Notes: generated by a model not told the origin, from the sequence alone. Shown: positions 28,710 through 38,456, numbered from the stretch's first letter. The stretch: DNA of 64,000 nt from an uncultured Clostridia bacterium (GCA_949155365.1 CASCUT010000006.1:1-64000); one strand, 5' to 3'. A program made the numbers and translations.

Positions 28710-29405
28710 ATGATTTATCAATATCATAAATTAGTAAGAGATAAAATACCACAAGAGATAGAAACCGTAGGAAAAAAGTGTAGCTATTCTATTTTAGAGG
28801 AAGAAGGCTATCAAAAGGAATTAGATAAAAAATTATTAGAAGAAGCAAATGAATTTATTGCAGATCATAGTGCCGAAGAAATGGCAGATTTAATGGAAGT
28901 AATTGAGGCAATTCAAAAAACACATCATTTAGAAAAAGAAAAAGTAGAAACAATACGTTTAGAAAAAAAGACTAAAAAAGGTGGTTTTGAAGAAAAAATC
29001 TATTTAATAGAAGTAGAGGAAGAAGAAAATAATGAAGTAGAAGACCAAAATATAGAAAAGAAACAACAAGCATTATGGAACAACTTACAAGAAACAGATA
29101 GTGTAAGAGAAGTACAACAATATATAAAGGCAGTCAATACGGTTCGTGGCTTTGAAGAGCAACCAATTGAAGAAAGAATGTTGTTATTAACAGAAGAAAT
29201 TGGAGAACTAGCAAAGTCAATTCGAAAAAATGCAACCAATATGAGTACAGATATAAATAAACAATATAATTATGATTCCATTGAAAGTGAAGTAGCAGAT
29301 TGTTTCTATGTACTAGCATCGGTATGCAATAAATTAGAGATTGATATGTTTTCTTCTTTAAAAGAAAAGGAAAAAGAAAATATCCATCGTGTTTGGAAAA
29401 AATAA
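28710..29405 (+). CDS. Two-domain MazG-like nucleotide pyrophosphohydrolase
   Basis: A protein of 231 residues made of two all-alpha NTP pyrophosphatase modules. The first (about 1-90) begins YHKLVRDKIPQEIE and has LLEEANEFI and EEMADLMEV, as in PRA-PH/MazG-like house-cleaning enzymes. The second (about 130-231) has LLLTEEIGELAKSI and SEVADCFYVLASV. The Glu/Asp sets coordinate Mg2+ and cleave NTPs to NMP and pyrophosphate, clearing unusual nucleotides. The two modules are usually separate proteins. trmL follows 11 bases downstream. Confidence 0.82.
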   Translation: MIYQYHKLVRDKIPQEIETVGKKCSYSILEEEGYQKELDKKLLEEANEFIADHSAEEMADLMEVIEAIQKTHHLEKEKVETIRLEKKTKKGGFEEKIYLIEVEEEENNEVEDQNIEKKQQALWNNLQETDSVREVQQYIKAVNTVRGFEEQPIEERMLLLTEEIGELAKSIRKNATNMSTDINKQYNYDSIESEVADCFYVLASVCNKLEIDMFSSLKEKEKENIHRVWKK

Positions 29406-29416
29406 GGAGAGAGAAA

Positions 29417-29917
29417 ATGAAAATTAATATTGTAATGGTAGAACCAGAAATACCACAAAATACAGGAAACATTGCAAGAACTTGTGCAGCAACAGGGGGA
29501 AAGTTACATTTAGTGGAACCACTAGGGTTTGAAATAACAGATAAAGCCTTAAAAAGAGCAGGGCTTGATTATTGGGATAAATTAGATATCGAAAAACATG
29601 CTTCCTTGTCCCAGTTTTTAGAAAAATATAAACCAGAAGAAAACAATATGTATTTTGTTACAACAAAAGGACAAACTTGTTATTCTGATGTAGACTATTC
29701 AAAGCTAGAAGAAGTATTCTTACTATTTGGAAAAGAAACAAAAGGCTTACCAGAGGACTTACTTCAAAAATACATCGATAAAACCATTCGTATTCCAATG
29801 AGAGGCACACTTCGTTCCTTAAATTTATCGAATTCAGTTGCAATTGTTATTTATGAAGTATTAAGACAAAAGCAATTTGAAGGGCTAGAAGAAACCAGCC
29901 AATATTTTGAGTGTTAA
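29417..29917 (+). CDS. trmL: tRNA (cytidine(34)-2'-O)-methyltransferase
   Basis: SPOUT-class methyltransferase of 166 residues that 2'-O-methylates the wobble base of certain leucine tRNAs. It begins MKINIVMVEPEIPQNTGNIARTCAA and carries the knot motifs LLFGKETKGLP, RIPMRGTLRSLNLSNSVAIVIYE. The start at 29417 follows AAGGAGAG; an upstream in-frame ATG would lie inside the preceding gene. Its last bases overlap the convergent gene on the other strand by four. Confidence 0.95.
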   Translation: MKINIVMVEPEIPQNTGNIARTCAATGGKLHLVEPLGFEITDKALKRAGLDYWDKLDIEKHASLSQFLEKYKPEENNMYFVTTKGQTCYSDVDYSKLEEVFLLFGKETKGLPEDLLQKYIDKTIRIPMRGTLRSLNLSNSVAIVIYEVLRQKQFEGLEETSQYFEC

Positions 29918-30462
29918 GTTTTAGTTTCTCCTTTTTCTTCTTGCTTTTCTTGTTTTTGAAATTTGTGTTTTCGATAGTCTTCTACTTGTGCTTTTAAACG
30001 ATTCGATAAATCAAAATCAAGTTTTTCACTTTCTATATCAAGTGGAGTCTTTTTTCGATGACCCGTTTCATCATATTCAAATTTATAATAATTTTCTTGT
30101 ATATAAGCTCTTAGTTGTTCTTGATATTCTTTTGACTTCTCAAGAGCTTTTTGGTTATCTCGTAAAACATCGAAATTTATTCCATGTTTTTGATAAACTT
30201 CTTCACACCTCTTTTGAAATTCTTCCTCTTTTATTGTTAAATTTCTTAGTTCATATTCCAAATTAACTAATTGAGAGTTGATACTGTAGTTATAGAGGAT
30301 GTATGCTTCCACATTTTGTTCTCCTTTTTCCTTCATACGAATTCCAAGTTCATAAGCCATAGCAGTGCATTTCATGACCCAAAGACAGCGACTTTTAGGA
30401 TCAAGAGGAATTAACGCTTCTTTTGTTACTTTTAAATTTTCGCTAAAATTTGATTTCTCCAT
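29914..30462 (-). CDS. Hypothetical helical protein, 182 aa
   Basis: Not recognised. A soluble, highly charged and mostly helical protein, with SRCLWVMKCTAMAYELGIRMKEKG in the first third, coiled-coil-like Glu/Lys stretches in the middle and a Lys/Glu/Gln-rich tail. No signal peptide or membrane segment. AGGGAGG precedes the ATG. It converges on trmL with a four-base overlap of the ends and stands alone on its strand. Confidence 0.6.
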   Translation of the reverse strand: MEKSNFSENLKVTKEALIPLDPKSRCLWVMKCTAMAYELGIRMKEKGEQNVEAYILYNYSINSQLVNLEYELRNLTIKEEEFQKRCEEVYQKHGINFDVLRDNQKALEKSKEYQEQLRAYIQENYYKFEYDETGHRKKTPLDIESEKLDFDLSNRLKAQVEDYRKHKFQKQEKQEEKGETKT

Positions 30463-30570
30463 AAAAGTTCCTCCCTATATTACACAAAATAATTATTGTT
30501 ATTATTGGTAAAAATGAAATGTTTTATACCTAGCAAAAGAGATGTCTTTCTTAAGATTTTATGAAACCAT

Positions 30571-30599
30571 TTGAAGGACGAAGCATTGTATGCTAGAAT
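30571..30599 (+). promoter_or_regulatory. Promoter of the P-type ATPase gene
   Basis: TTGAAG, a 17-base spacer ending TGC, then TAGAAT: an extended -10 promoter about 25 bases ahead of the start codon. Confidence 0.65.
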
Positions 30600-30623
30600 A
30601 ACAAAAGTTAGGAGAAAAAGAGA

Positions 30624-32970
30624 ATGGAAGATAAGTTAAAAATAGGATTAACTTCAAAAGAAGTCGAAGAAAGAAAACAGAAAAATTTAGTAAATGTGGA
30701 CACAACACTTCCTACCAAAAGTGTAAAACAAATTATAAAAGAAAACTTTATTACCTTATTTAATATCTTAAATTTAATATTAGGAATTTGTATCTTTGCA
30801 GTAGGTTCTTATAAAAATATGTTGTTTTTATGGATTGTCATTGTAAATACTGCAATTAGTACGGTACAAGAAATTCATTCTAAAAGAATGATAGATAAAT
30901 TAGCGATTCTTGCTACCCAAAAAGCAAAAGTAATTCGTGATGGGAAAAAACAAGAAATCGAAATTCATGAAATTGTATTAGAGGATATCATTGAACTAGA
31001 AATGGGAAATCAAGTAGCAGTAGATAGTGTGGTGCAAGAAGGAACAGTAGAAGTAGACGAATCTTTTTTAACAGGAGAACCAGATTCAATTTATAAGCAA
31101 AAGGGAGATATGATTTTATCTGGAAGTATTGTTCTTTCTGGAAGATGTCAAGCTAAAGTAGTACATGTAGGGGAAGAAAACTTTGCAAGTAAAATGACAA
31201 ATGGAGTAAAGCATGTTAAAAAAGTAAAATCAGAAATGATGCAATCATTAAGTAAAATTATTCGTATCCTTACTTTTGCAATTATTCCAATTGGCATTTT
31301 GTTATTTAGTAATCAATATTTCCATTTACAAGTAAATCTTCAAGAAGCTGTCGTAAAAACAGTCGCTGCAATGATTGGGATGATTCCAGAAGGATTAGTA
31401 TTATTAACAAGTACGGTTTTAGCGGTTAGTGTAATTCGTTTATCAAAAAGGAAAGTATTAGTACAAGAATTATATTGTATTGAAACATTAGCAAGAGTAG
31501 ATACACTATGTCTTGACAAAACAGGAACATTAACAGAAGGCAAGATGGAAGTAAAAAAATATAGTTCATTAAATGAGAAAAACATGGAAATGGAAAATAT
31601 ACTAGCTAATTTTGCAAACAATTCACAAGATAGTAATGCAACCATGGTAGCAATCAAAGAAAAGTTTAAAAAGCAAAAAGAAATTTGGAAGCCAAAGACG
31701 ATTATTTCATTTTCCTCCCAAACAAAATGGTCTGCAATTACTTTTGAAGAAAAAGGAAGTTATCTATTAGGTGCGCCAGAGATAATAATGAAGCGGAAGT
31801 TTAGAACAATATGAAAAACAAGTAAAAGAGCAGGCAAAAGAATATCGCATATTAGTACTTGCTCATAGTAAAGAAGAATGGAAAGAACCAACCAAAGAAT
31901 TACCACAAGAAATAGAAATAATAGGATTCATCTATCTAAAGGATAAAATTAGAAAAGAAGCAAAAGAAACATTGAACTATTTTAAAGAGCAGGGAGTGGA
32001 TATCAAAATTATTTCAGGAGATAATGTACATACGGTAGCGCAAATTGCAAAAAGAGTGGGAATGGAAGAATGGGAAAATTATATTGATGCAACAACCTTA
32101 GATACAGAAGAAAAAATAAAAGAAGCGGTAGCCAAATATCATATCTTCGGAAGAGTGACACCAACACAAAAAAAAGCAATTATCTTAGCCTTAAAAGAAC
32201 AGGGGAAAACGGTTGCTATGACAGGAGATGGAGTAAATGATGTATTAGCACTAAAAGAAGCAGATTGTAGTATTGCGATGGCAAATGGTAGTGATGCAAC
32301 CAAAAATGTATCACAGCTAATTTTATTAGATTCTAATTTTTCTTCTATGCCACAAATTGTCCTAGAAGGAAGACGCAGTATCAACAATCTAGAACGTTCT
32401 GCTTCCCTATTCTTAGTAAAAACAATCTATTCTGCTATTTTATCAGTAATATTTTTAATAATAGGAGAAGAATATCCATTTATGCCAATTCAACTTAGCT
32501 TAATTAGTTTAGTAACCATTGGAATTCCATCTTTCTTATTAGCACTAGAACCAAACAAAGACAGAGTAAGAGGTAATTTCTTAAAAAACATTATAAAAAA
32601 AGCAGTACCAACTGCAATTACAGTTATTCTATCGGTTCTTACAATTGCAATGGGATATAAATATGGAAAAATTGGGGAAGAAATTTATTCAAGCTTATGT
32701 GTAGTAGTAGCAGGATTTTCAGCCATTTTATTATTAGCAACGTTAGCGAAAACAAGAAAAAGTGAACACAAAAAATATCCAGTATCAAGGTTTCGCATAT
32801 GCTTAACAATTGCTATGTTAGCTTTATTTATGGTGGGATTAACAACATTTAACTGGTGGTTTTCGATTGCACCATTAGAAATAATGCAAAATGCTATAGT
32901 ATTTGTATGTAGTATTTGCACTGCAGATTTTATGATATTAAATTATGTTATGAATAAATGGTGGAAATAA
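30624..32970 (+). pseudogene. P-type cation-transporting ATPase, frameshifted
   Basis: The first frame (to 31814) carries the actuator motif LTGEP, membrane helices with the PEGL-type motif (GMIPEGLVLL) and the phosphorylation site DKTGTLT. The second (from about 31793) carries the hinge TGDGVNDVLALKEADCSIAMA and the C-terminal helices. Removing one A near 31791 joins them as EIIMSGSLEQYEKQ. Joined length is about 780 residues, usual for small Bacillota Ca/Mg-type or orphan P-ATPases. The ion is not clear. Every motif is present, so a single-base error is as likely as a true lesion. Confidence 0.87.
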
Positions 32971-33014
32971 AGACAGCAATGGTTCAAAAATAAGGAAATA
33001 ATATTATTATAAAC

Positions 33015-33042
33015 TTGAAAATTTAATAAAAATAGATATAAT
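33015..33042 (+). promoter_or_regulatory. Promoter of the PPOX gene
   Basis: TTGAAA, a 16-base spacer and consensus TATAAT ahead of the GGGGG-type ribosome site. Confidence 0.6.
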
Positions 33043-33070
33043 AGAAATAATAAAAAGGGGGAAGAAAGAC

Positions 33071-33457
33071 ATGCAAACAAAATTAACAGAAGAACAAATC
33101 AAGTTAATAAAAGAAAATGAATGGATAATTCTTTCTACTGCCAATCAAAATCATCAACCACATTGTATTATTGTAATACCAAGTAGAGTAGAGAGCGAAA
33201 GGATAATATTATCCAATATTCAAATGCAAACAACCATAAAAAACTTAGAAGAAAACAATAAATGTTGCATTAACATTTACTGTGCCAAAGAAAGTGATAC
33301 ACAGATAAAAATTCATGGAAAAGCCACTATTCAAAAAGAAGGTACATTATATGAAGAAATAAAAAATGATGAAGAGACAAATAATTTACCAGAGAATTTA
33401 AAAGTAAATGCGATTATTATTGTTGAGATTGAGAATATTAAAGTTTCAAAAGAATAA
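33071..33457 (+). CDS. Pyridoxamine 5'-phosphate oxidase-like flavin protein
   Basis: A protein of 128 residues with the split-barrel fold pattern: KLIKENEWIILSTANQNHQPHCIIVIPSR, a strand with RIILSNIQMQTTIKNLEEN, then NKCCINIYCAKE and KIHGKATIQKEGTLYEE. These fit the FMN-binding PPOX-like family often called general stress or pyridoxamine oxidase-related proteins. Substrate unknown. Short but complete for this subgroup. Confidence 0.75.
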   Translation: MQTKLTEEQIKLIKENEWIILSTANQNHQPHCIIVIPSRVESERIILSNIQMQTTIKNLEENNKCCINIYCAKESDTQIKIHGKATIQKEGTLYEEIKNDEETNNLPENLKVNAIIIVEIENIKVSKE

Positions 33458-33500
33458 AAAATAGCAAATAATAAAGAGATAAAAAAGGGGCAAAGCAATA

Positions 33501-34094
33501 ATGAAAAGAGTATTAATTTTTGATATCGGAGGAATTATCCTAGATGTAAGCAATGAAGCAATTACTAAATTCCTAGGGATAACAGAAGAAGAAACAAAAG
33601 CATTAAGAAAATTAGTATATAGAGATAGACGCTTTTTAGCATGCCTAAAAGGAAGAATGACACAAGAACAATATAGAGAACAGTTAATAGAGGAAAATCC
33701 AGAAAAGGAAAAAGAAATAGATAAAATATTAAATCCAATTTATCAAGAAAAAGTATTACCATTCATCTCAGATACTTGGAACTATATTTGTGAACTAAGA
33801 AAACAAGGATACAAGATATATTTCCTATCTAACTTAACAAAAGTTAGTTATGAGTATTTAAAAGAAAAATTAAAAATAACGCAATTAGTAGATGGTGCTA
33901 TCTATTCATGGCAAGAAGGACTTACAAAGCCTGAAAAAGAAATTTACGAATTACTTTTAGATAGATATCAAATAAAAAGAGAAGAAGCAATCTTTTTTGA
34001 TGATAAGCTACAAAATATAGAAATGGGAAATCAGTTAGGAATAAAAAGTATTTTATACAAAAGCAAAAAAGATATTGAAGAAAATATAAATTAA
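33501..34094 (+). CDS. HAD-family hydrolase (YihX-like)
   Basis: A phosphatase-like protein of 197 residues. Motif I is IFDIGGIILD (nucleophile Asp), a helical cap follows, motif II is FLSNLT, Lys lies in GLTKPEKEIYELLL (motif III), and motif IV is FFDDKLQNIEMG. This is the haloacid dehalogenase subgroup of small sugar-phosphate phosphatases such as YihX. The specific substrate is not clear. Confidence 0.85.
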   Translation: MKRVLIFDIGGIILDVSNEAITKFLGITEEETKALRKLVYRDRRFLACLKGRMTQEQYREQLIEENPEKEKEIDKILNPIYQEKVLPFISDTWNYICELRKQGYKIYFLSNLTKVSYEYLKEKLKITQLVDGAIYSWQEGLTKPEKEIYELLLDRYQIKREEAIFFDDKLQNIEMGNQLGIKSILYKSKKDIEENIN

Positions 34095-34162
34095 AATTGA
34101 GAAAAAGGAGTACTTAATATAAAGAAAACGTTTTCTAATATTTAAAGAATCAAATAAAAAAC

Positions 34163-34206
34163 CCCTATCGTAGAATAAAGTATAAAACATTATCCTACGA
34201 TAGGGC
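34163..34206 (-). terminator. Terminator of the coat gene pair
   Basis: CCCTATCGTAG pairs perfectly with CTACGATAGGG across 21 bases; on the minus strand it runs into six Ts. Confidence 0.75.
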
Positions 34207-34220
34207 TAAAAAAAGCAATT

Positions 34221-34466
34221 TTATTGAGCCATATATTTTTGTTTCGTAGCATCAATCTTAGTTTGTTCTGCAGTATCAGTTTGATACCAGCCTCTTTCTT
34301 TCATTAAATTATAAATTTTATTTTGAATATCTAATGATTCATTTAACGCATCTTTAAAAGCCATGTGAACTTCAGCAGTAGTAGCTTCAATTGTTCCATG
34401 AAGATATAAATCACACACACCTTTTATTACTAATAATTCATTTTCCATTAAATCTTTATCTTCCAT
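34221..34466 (-). CDS. CotF-like spore coat protein
   Basis: A protein of 81 residues with the CotF-family pattern: LLVIKGVCDLYLHGTIEATTAEVHMAFKDALNESLDIQNKIYNLMKERGWYQ. These short four-helix (ferritin-like) proteins are found in spore coats of Clostridia and Bacillus. It follows a second gene of the same family by nine bases, so the two are cotranscribed and probably expressed in the mother cell. Confidence 0.82.
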   Translation of the reverse strand: MEDKDLMENELLVIKGVCDLYLHGTIEATTAEVHMAFKDALNESLDIQNKIYNLMKERGWYQTDTAEQTKIDATKQKYMAQ

Positions 34467-34475
34467 AAGTACCTC

Positions 34476-34649
34476 CTATAATAGATTTAAAAACTTATTT
34501 GCTAAATCAGTATGCTTTTGAGCCAACTCTCCCATATAAGAAGAAAGAGTAGAATCCGTTAGCTTACCTGATGTCTTAGTCGCACATGATTTCATAAAAT
34601 TTTCATGACCTAAGGCATCCTCAATGTATAAAAGTTCTTTACTCGTCAT
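34476..34649 (-). CDS. Small CotF-related spore coat protein
   Basis: A protein of about 57 residues beginning MTSKELLYIEDALGHENFMKS and ending KHTDLANKFLNLL, with the helix-turn-helix spacing of CotF-type coat proteins. Three possible starts lie in frame; the ATG at 34649 sits six bases from AGGTGGTG, while the GTG at 34661 and the ATG at 34655 overlap or touch it. First gene of the coat pair. Confidence 0.72.
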   Translation of the reverse strand: MTSKELLYIEDALGHENFMKSCATKTSGKLTDSTLSSYMGELAQKHTDLANKFLNLL

Positions 34650-34701
34650 TTCCATCACCACCTAAGAAAAGTATTTCCAAAACTGGAAACGATATACTAC
34701 T

Positions 34702-34780
34702 AAATTTTAGGGACGGGTCTAAAAATTTAAAAAATAAAAACCAAAGAACGATTAAATTTTTAGACCCGTCCCTAAAATTT
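34702..34780. repeat. Palindromic repeat R1 (GGGACGGGTC core)
   Basis: Two perfect 28-base arms (34702-34729 and 34753-34780) containing TTTTAGGGACGGGTCT and its complement, around a 23-base loop. It shares the AAATTTTAGGGACGGG words with the palindrome at 36517. The flanks look non-coding. Confidence 0.85.
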
Positions 34781-34834
34781 ACTTTACAAATGGGAGAGGA
34801 TTTTATATAATCAGAGTAGGAAAGAGGAAATTAT

Positions 34835-35257
34835 ATGAAAAAATTAAATGTGATAATTGTTTACAACAAAGAAGAAAATAAAATATTAATGTGCAAAAGA
34901 GAAAAAGAACCATATAAAGGTAAATTTAATTTGGTAGGTGGCAAACTAGAAGAAAATGAAACAGAATTACAAGGAGCTTATCGAGAACTACAAGAAGAAA
35001 CAGGAATTACGAAAGAAGAAATTGAATTAACACATATTATGAATTTTCAATATCAAATGTCAAATATGGAATTAGAAGTTTATGCAGGAAAATTAAAGAA
35101 AGAGATAAATTTAGTAGAGGAAGTTAACAAATTATATTGGGTAGACAAAAAAGAGAATTTTTTTGATTTGCAAAAATATGCAGGAGAAGGAAACATTGGT
35201 CATATGGTTGAACAAGTCGAGATTTACAAAAATCAGTTATTTACAGAGAATGTCTAA
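34835..35257 (+). CDS. Nudix hydrolase
   Basis: A protein of 140 residues. The Nudix box is complete: GGKLEENETELQGAYREL followed by QEETGI, giving G-x5-E-x7-R-E-x2-E-E-x-G. It begins MKKLNVIIVYNKEENKILMCKRE, as in the MutT/8-oxo-dGTPase-like branch. Substrate not predictable. The GAGG ribosome site is moderate. A metallo-hydrolase gene follows 35 bases later. Confidence 0.9.
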   Translation: MKKLNVIIVYNKEENKILMCKREKEPYKGKFNLVGGKLEENETELQGAYRELQEETGITKEEIELTHIMNFQYQMSNMELEVYAGKLKKEINLVEEVNKLYWVDKKENFFDLQKYAGEGNIGHMVEQVEIYKNQLFTENV

Positions 35258-35292
35258 AAGGTCGAAATAAGAAAAAGAGAGGATAAAGAAAA

Positions 35293-35952
35293 ATGAAAAT
35301 TACAAAATTCCCACAATCCTGTTTGTTGATAGAAACGAAAGGAAAGAAAATATTAGTAGATCCAGGAAATTTAAAATATAAAGAAGATTATTTTCCTGTT
35401 TGGAATAGTGTAGATATCGTATTAATTACACATAAACATCCAGACCATTGCTATGCAGAAATATTAGAAAAGCTAGATAAGAAGATAGAAATTTATGCTA
35501 GTTGTGAAGTGAAACAGAATTATCCAACATTACAAATAAAAGTAGTAAAAGAGCAAGATGTGATAAACATAGAAGATAACATACAAATTGAAATAGTCCA
35601 TGCAGAACATGGTTATATCCCAACAATGAAGACAGGAGCGAAGGTAATTGAAAATATTGGTTATATGATTGACGATAAAGAAACAAGAGTCTATATAACG
35701 AGTGATACAATTTGCTTTGAAAATAACTATCAATGTGATATTCTATGTGCTCCAGTTTCAGACTATGGAGTAGTAATGGGACCATTTGAAGTAGCCTTAT
35801 TGGCAAAAGATACAAATAGTAAATTAGTAATACCACTGCATACAGACAGTCCCAAATTTCCTGTAGATTTCAATTTTGTAAAAGAAATATTTGAAAAGAA
35901 TGAAGTAGAATATGAAATATTAGAAAGTGAAGAAAGTATTGAGATAGAATAG
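35293..35952 (+). CDS. MBL-fold metallo-hydrolase (UlaG-like)
   Basis: A protein of 219 residues with the metal motif THKHPDHC (H-x-H-x-D-H) near 40, a second His in VHAEHGY, an Asp in YITSDTICF and a late His in PLHTDSP. The opening MKITKFPQSCLLIETKGKKILVDPG is typical of the UlaG-like cytoplasmic branch. Part of a run of small unrelated hydrolase genes. Confidence 0.87.
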   Translation: MKITKFPQSCLLIETKGKKILVDPGNLKYKEDYFPVWNSVDIVLITHKHPDHCYAEILEKLDKKIEIYASCEVKQNYPTLQIKVVKEQDVINIEDNIQIEIVHAEHGYIPTMKTGAKVIENIGYMIDDKETRVYITSDTICFENNYQCDILCAPVSDYGVVMGPFEVALLAKDTNSKLVIPLHTDSPKFPVDFNFVKEIFEKNEVEYEILESEESIEIE

Positions 35953-35964
35953 AAGGTGAAAAAA

Positions 35965-36519
35965 ATGGAAAATTATTTTATTATACATGGTTCGTTTAGC
36001 AGTCCATATTCAAATTGGATAGGATGGTTACATGATTTTATAGAAGGAGAAGGAAAACAAGTATATGTACCAGATTTTCCCATTGGAGTAGGATATCAAA
36101 ATTATGAAAATTGGAGCAAACTACTAAAGAATTATTTAGAGTTAGGATTAATAAATGAAAATACTACTATCATAGGTCATAGTATTGCACCAGTATTTAT
36201 ATCAAAATTTTTAACAGAAAACAAAGTAAAAGTAAAAAAATTAATTTTTGTATGTGGATTTAATCAATATCTAGGAATAAATGAAGAATATGATGCAGTT
36301 AATCGATCTATGTATTTTGATAATTTAGAAGAAATAAAGAAATATGCAGATGAAATTATATGCTTTTATTCCGATAATGACCCATATGTAAAATACGAAG
36401 TAGAAAAAGACTTTGCAGACAAAATTGCAACAGAGCAAGTTTTTATACCAAAGGCAGGACATATTAATAGTGAAAGTGGATATGATACATTTGAACAAAT
36501 CATAAATTATTTATTTTAA
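35965..36519 (+). CDS. Alpha/beta hydrolase (RBBP9/YdeN-like)
   Basis: Serine-hydrolase-fold protein of 184 residues. It begins MENYFIIHGSFSSPYSNWIGWL; the nucleophile elbow is IIGHSIAPVF (G-H-S-x-A) near residue 70, with Asp in DNDPYVKYE and His in PKAGHIN near the end. Small enzymes of this type are related to RBBP9. Start chosen at the ATG nine bases inside a possible GTG because AAGGTG then has normal spacing. Its stop codon lies in the palindrome that separates it from the convergent LysR gene. Confidence 0.8.
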   Translation: MENYFIIHGSFSSPYSNWIGWLHDFIEGEGKQVYVPDFPIGVGYQNYENWSKLLKNYLELGLINENTTIIGHSIAPVFISKFLTENKVKVKKLIFVCGFNQYLGINEEYDAVNRSMYFDNLEEIKKYADEIICFYSDNDPYVKYEVEKDFADKIATEQVFIPKAGHINSESGYDTFEQIINYLF

Positions 36520-36596
36520 ATTTTAGGGACGGGGTTAAAAATTTAATTCAACTTTTTTGTTGTTTTTTAAATTTTTAACCCCGTCCCTAAAATTTA
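36517..36596. repeat. Palindromic repeat R2, spans two convergent stop codons
   Basis: Two perfect 30-base arms (36517-36546 and 36567-36596) with the core TTTTAGGGACGGGGTT, loop 20 bases. The left end holds the hydrolase stop and the right end the LysR stop, so it fills the whole gap and should terminate both. Same family as R1. Confidence 0.87.
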
Positions 36597-37485
36597 ATTT
36601 GTTATGATTTCGATTAATTTTTGAGTGGCAAAACTGCTTATTGTATTTTTGGGTAAGACGATTCCTAAGCCTCTGGAAGGAATGGTTTCTTTTAAGGGGA
36701 TTTCAAAAAGTTGTCCTTGTTCTAATTCTTCTTTGGCAAATTCTTTGGTAATGTAAGAGATTCCCATACCAATTTTGGCGAAGTCTTTTACTAAGCCATA
36801 ACTAACGATATCAAATTGGGGATGGAAATCAATTTGATGTTCTAACATCAAATGATTTAAAAAGTTTCTAGTGTTAGATGGCTCTTTTTGCGTAATGATA
36901 GGAAAATTTTTAATTAATTCTTCAAGAGAAATTTTTTGGGGAATTTGCTTTTTATAGGCTAGATTACTAGCAAAACAGTCTTGCAGGGTTCCACAAGGAG
37001 TGATTAGCAAATCTTCATCTGAATGTTCCATAGGAAGATTGACGATAAGAACGTCAAGGCTTCCTTTTTTTAAACCAGATAATAGATGTCGTGTTAATTG
37101 ATTGGTAATTGAAATGTCAATATTAGGATATCGTGTGTGAAATTCTTCAATAAATGGTAGTAAAAAATAGCGTGTGACAGTAGTACTAGCGCCTATTTTG
37201 ATGGTACCTGTTTCTAAATTTTTTAGAGAGGTTAATTTATGCTCTCCATTAATAAAACTTTCTACTCCATTTTTAACAAAGGAATAAAAAATTTTTCCGT
37301 TTTCTGTTAAAGTAACACCTTTAGGACTTCGATGAAATAAAGTAATGCCAAGTTCTTCTTCTAATTTTTTTATGGATTTGGTAATAGCAGGTTGTGAAAT
37401 ATAAAGAGAATGAGAGGCTTTTGTAATACTACCGATAGAGTGCTACTGTATAAAATATTTTGTAGGATTCGTAATTAATATCCAT
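36594..37485 (-). pseudogene. LysR-family transcriptional regulator, frameshifted near the start
   Basis: The true start is probably the ATG at 37485 after TGGAGG, reading MDINYESYKIFYTVA. One extra base near 37440 breaks the frame; with it removed the protein continues SIGSITKASHSLYISQPAITK, the standard LysR helix-turn-helix, then a full substrate-binding domain with LETGTIKIGAST and DVLIVNL. Without it, translation could begin only at an internal ATG (37031) and would lack the DNA-binding domain. It points away from the nitrilase-like gene, a common LysR-target arrangement. Confidence 0.85.
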
Positions 37486-37525
37486 TCCATAACCTCCAGT
37501 TATAATAAACATAAATATTATATAT

Positions 37526-37554
37526 TTGAATTATATCAAAAAAACAAGTATAAT
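37526..37554 (+). promoter_or_regulatory. Promoter of the nitrilase-coaB operon
   Basis: TTGAAT, a 17-base spacer and TATAAT. It lies in the 101-base gap shared with the divergent LysR gene, whose product could act here. Confidence 0.65.
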
Positions 37555-37586
37555 GCAAATAACAAAAACAGAAAGGAGCAAAAAAG

Positions 37587-38444
37587 ATGCGGGTAGATGA
37601 TTATTTATCAGTAGGTATGTTTCAATTAAAAGTTTCATTAGATTGTAATAGTACAGAGGAATATCTGATTGAAACGGAAGAAGTAGATAGGCAACTAGAA
37701 AAAGCTTTTGGAATTATCGAAAAGCAAAAGCCAGACATTTCTTTATTTCCAGAAATGACATATTGTAAAAGGTATGAAACAAGATACCGTCAATTGTCAG
37801 ACAAGAGAATCCTTGTAGCAGGTAGCTACTATAAGGAGAAAATCAATACGACGGTTGTTTTTTCAAACGGAAAGAAGTACGAAATTGCCAAAGGGTATGC
37901 CTCTGGTGCAGAACCAATGGCAAGAATTATTTCCTATGATGAACCACAAGAATTTTTAAGCAAAGAGATTAAGAAACATGAATTTTGGGTAAAAGGAAAA
38001 AAAGTTTATTTATTAAATTGTATGGAATATTATCATATTGCTTATTACTTAGCAAGAAATGAAAACTTAAAAGATAAGCTATTTGGTATATTTGCAATTT
38101 GTTCTAATTCTAATACGAAGGTTTTTGAGCAAGAGACCATTTGTATTCACAACCATAATGAAAGCTTATATACTTTTGTATTAAACTGTGTTGGAACTTA
38201 TAAAGGAGAAGACTATGCAGATGGAAGAAGTTATCTCTATGGACCGGTTTCAGGGCATGAAAAAGAGTGGTTAAGAAAAGAGAAGATAGAAAGCAAAGAA
38301 AATGTCTCTCATATTCTTTCTTTAGCAAAAGATGAACCACAATACATGTATGGAGAATTTTTAATACCAGAAAGATTAAGCAGATATGGAAGAAGTGACC
38401 AATATAGAAACAACCCAAGACAAATCAAAGTAGGAAAATTATAG
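37587..38444 (+). CDS. Carbon-nitrogen hydrolase (nitrilase superfamily)-like protein
   Basis: A protein of 285 residues. The nitrilase triad can be placed: Glu in PDISLFPEMTY, Lys in YEIAKGYASG and Cys in VYLLNCMEYYH. The segment between Lys and Cys is unusual and the overall match is remote, so it is a divergent member. The superfamily hydrolyses amides and nitriles, including pantetheine (vanin type). The next gene, coaB, starts 12 bases after its stop, so a role in coenzyme A or pantothenate metabolism is possible but only inferred from position. Confidence 0.65.
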   Translation: MRVDDYLSVGMFQLKVSLDCNSTEEYLIETEEVDRQLEKAFGIIEKQKPDISLFPEMTYCKRYETRYRQLSDKRILVAGSYYKEKINTTVVFSNGKKYEIAKGYASGAEPMARIISYDEPQEFLSKEIKKHEFWVKGKKVYLLNCMEYYHIAYYLARNENLKDKLFGIFAICSNSNTKVFEQETICIHNHNESLYTFVLNCVGTYKGEDYADGRSYLYGPVSGHEKEWLRKEKIESKENVSHILSLAKDEPQYMYGEFLIPERLSRYGRSDQYRNNPRQIKVGKL

Positions 38445-38456
38445 GAGGGAAAAAGT

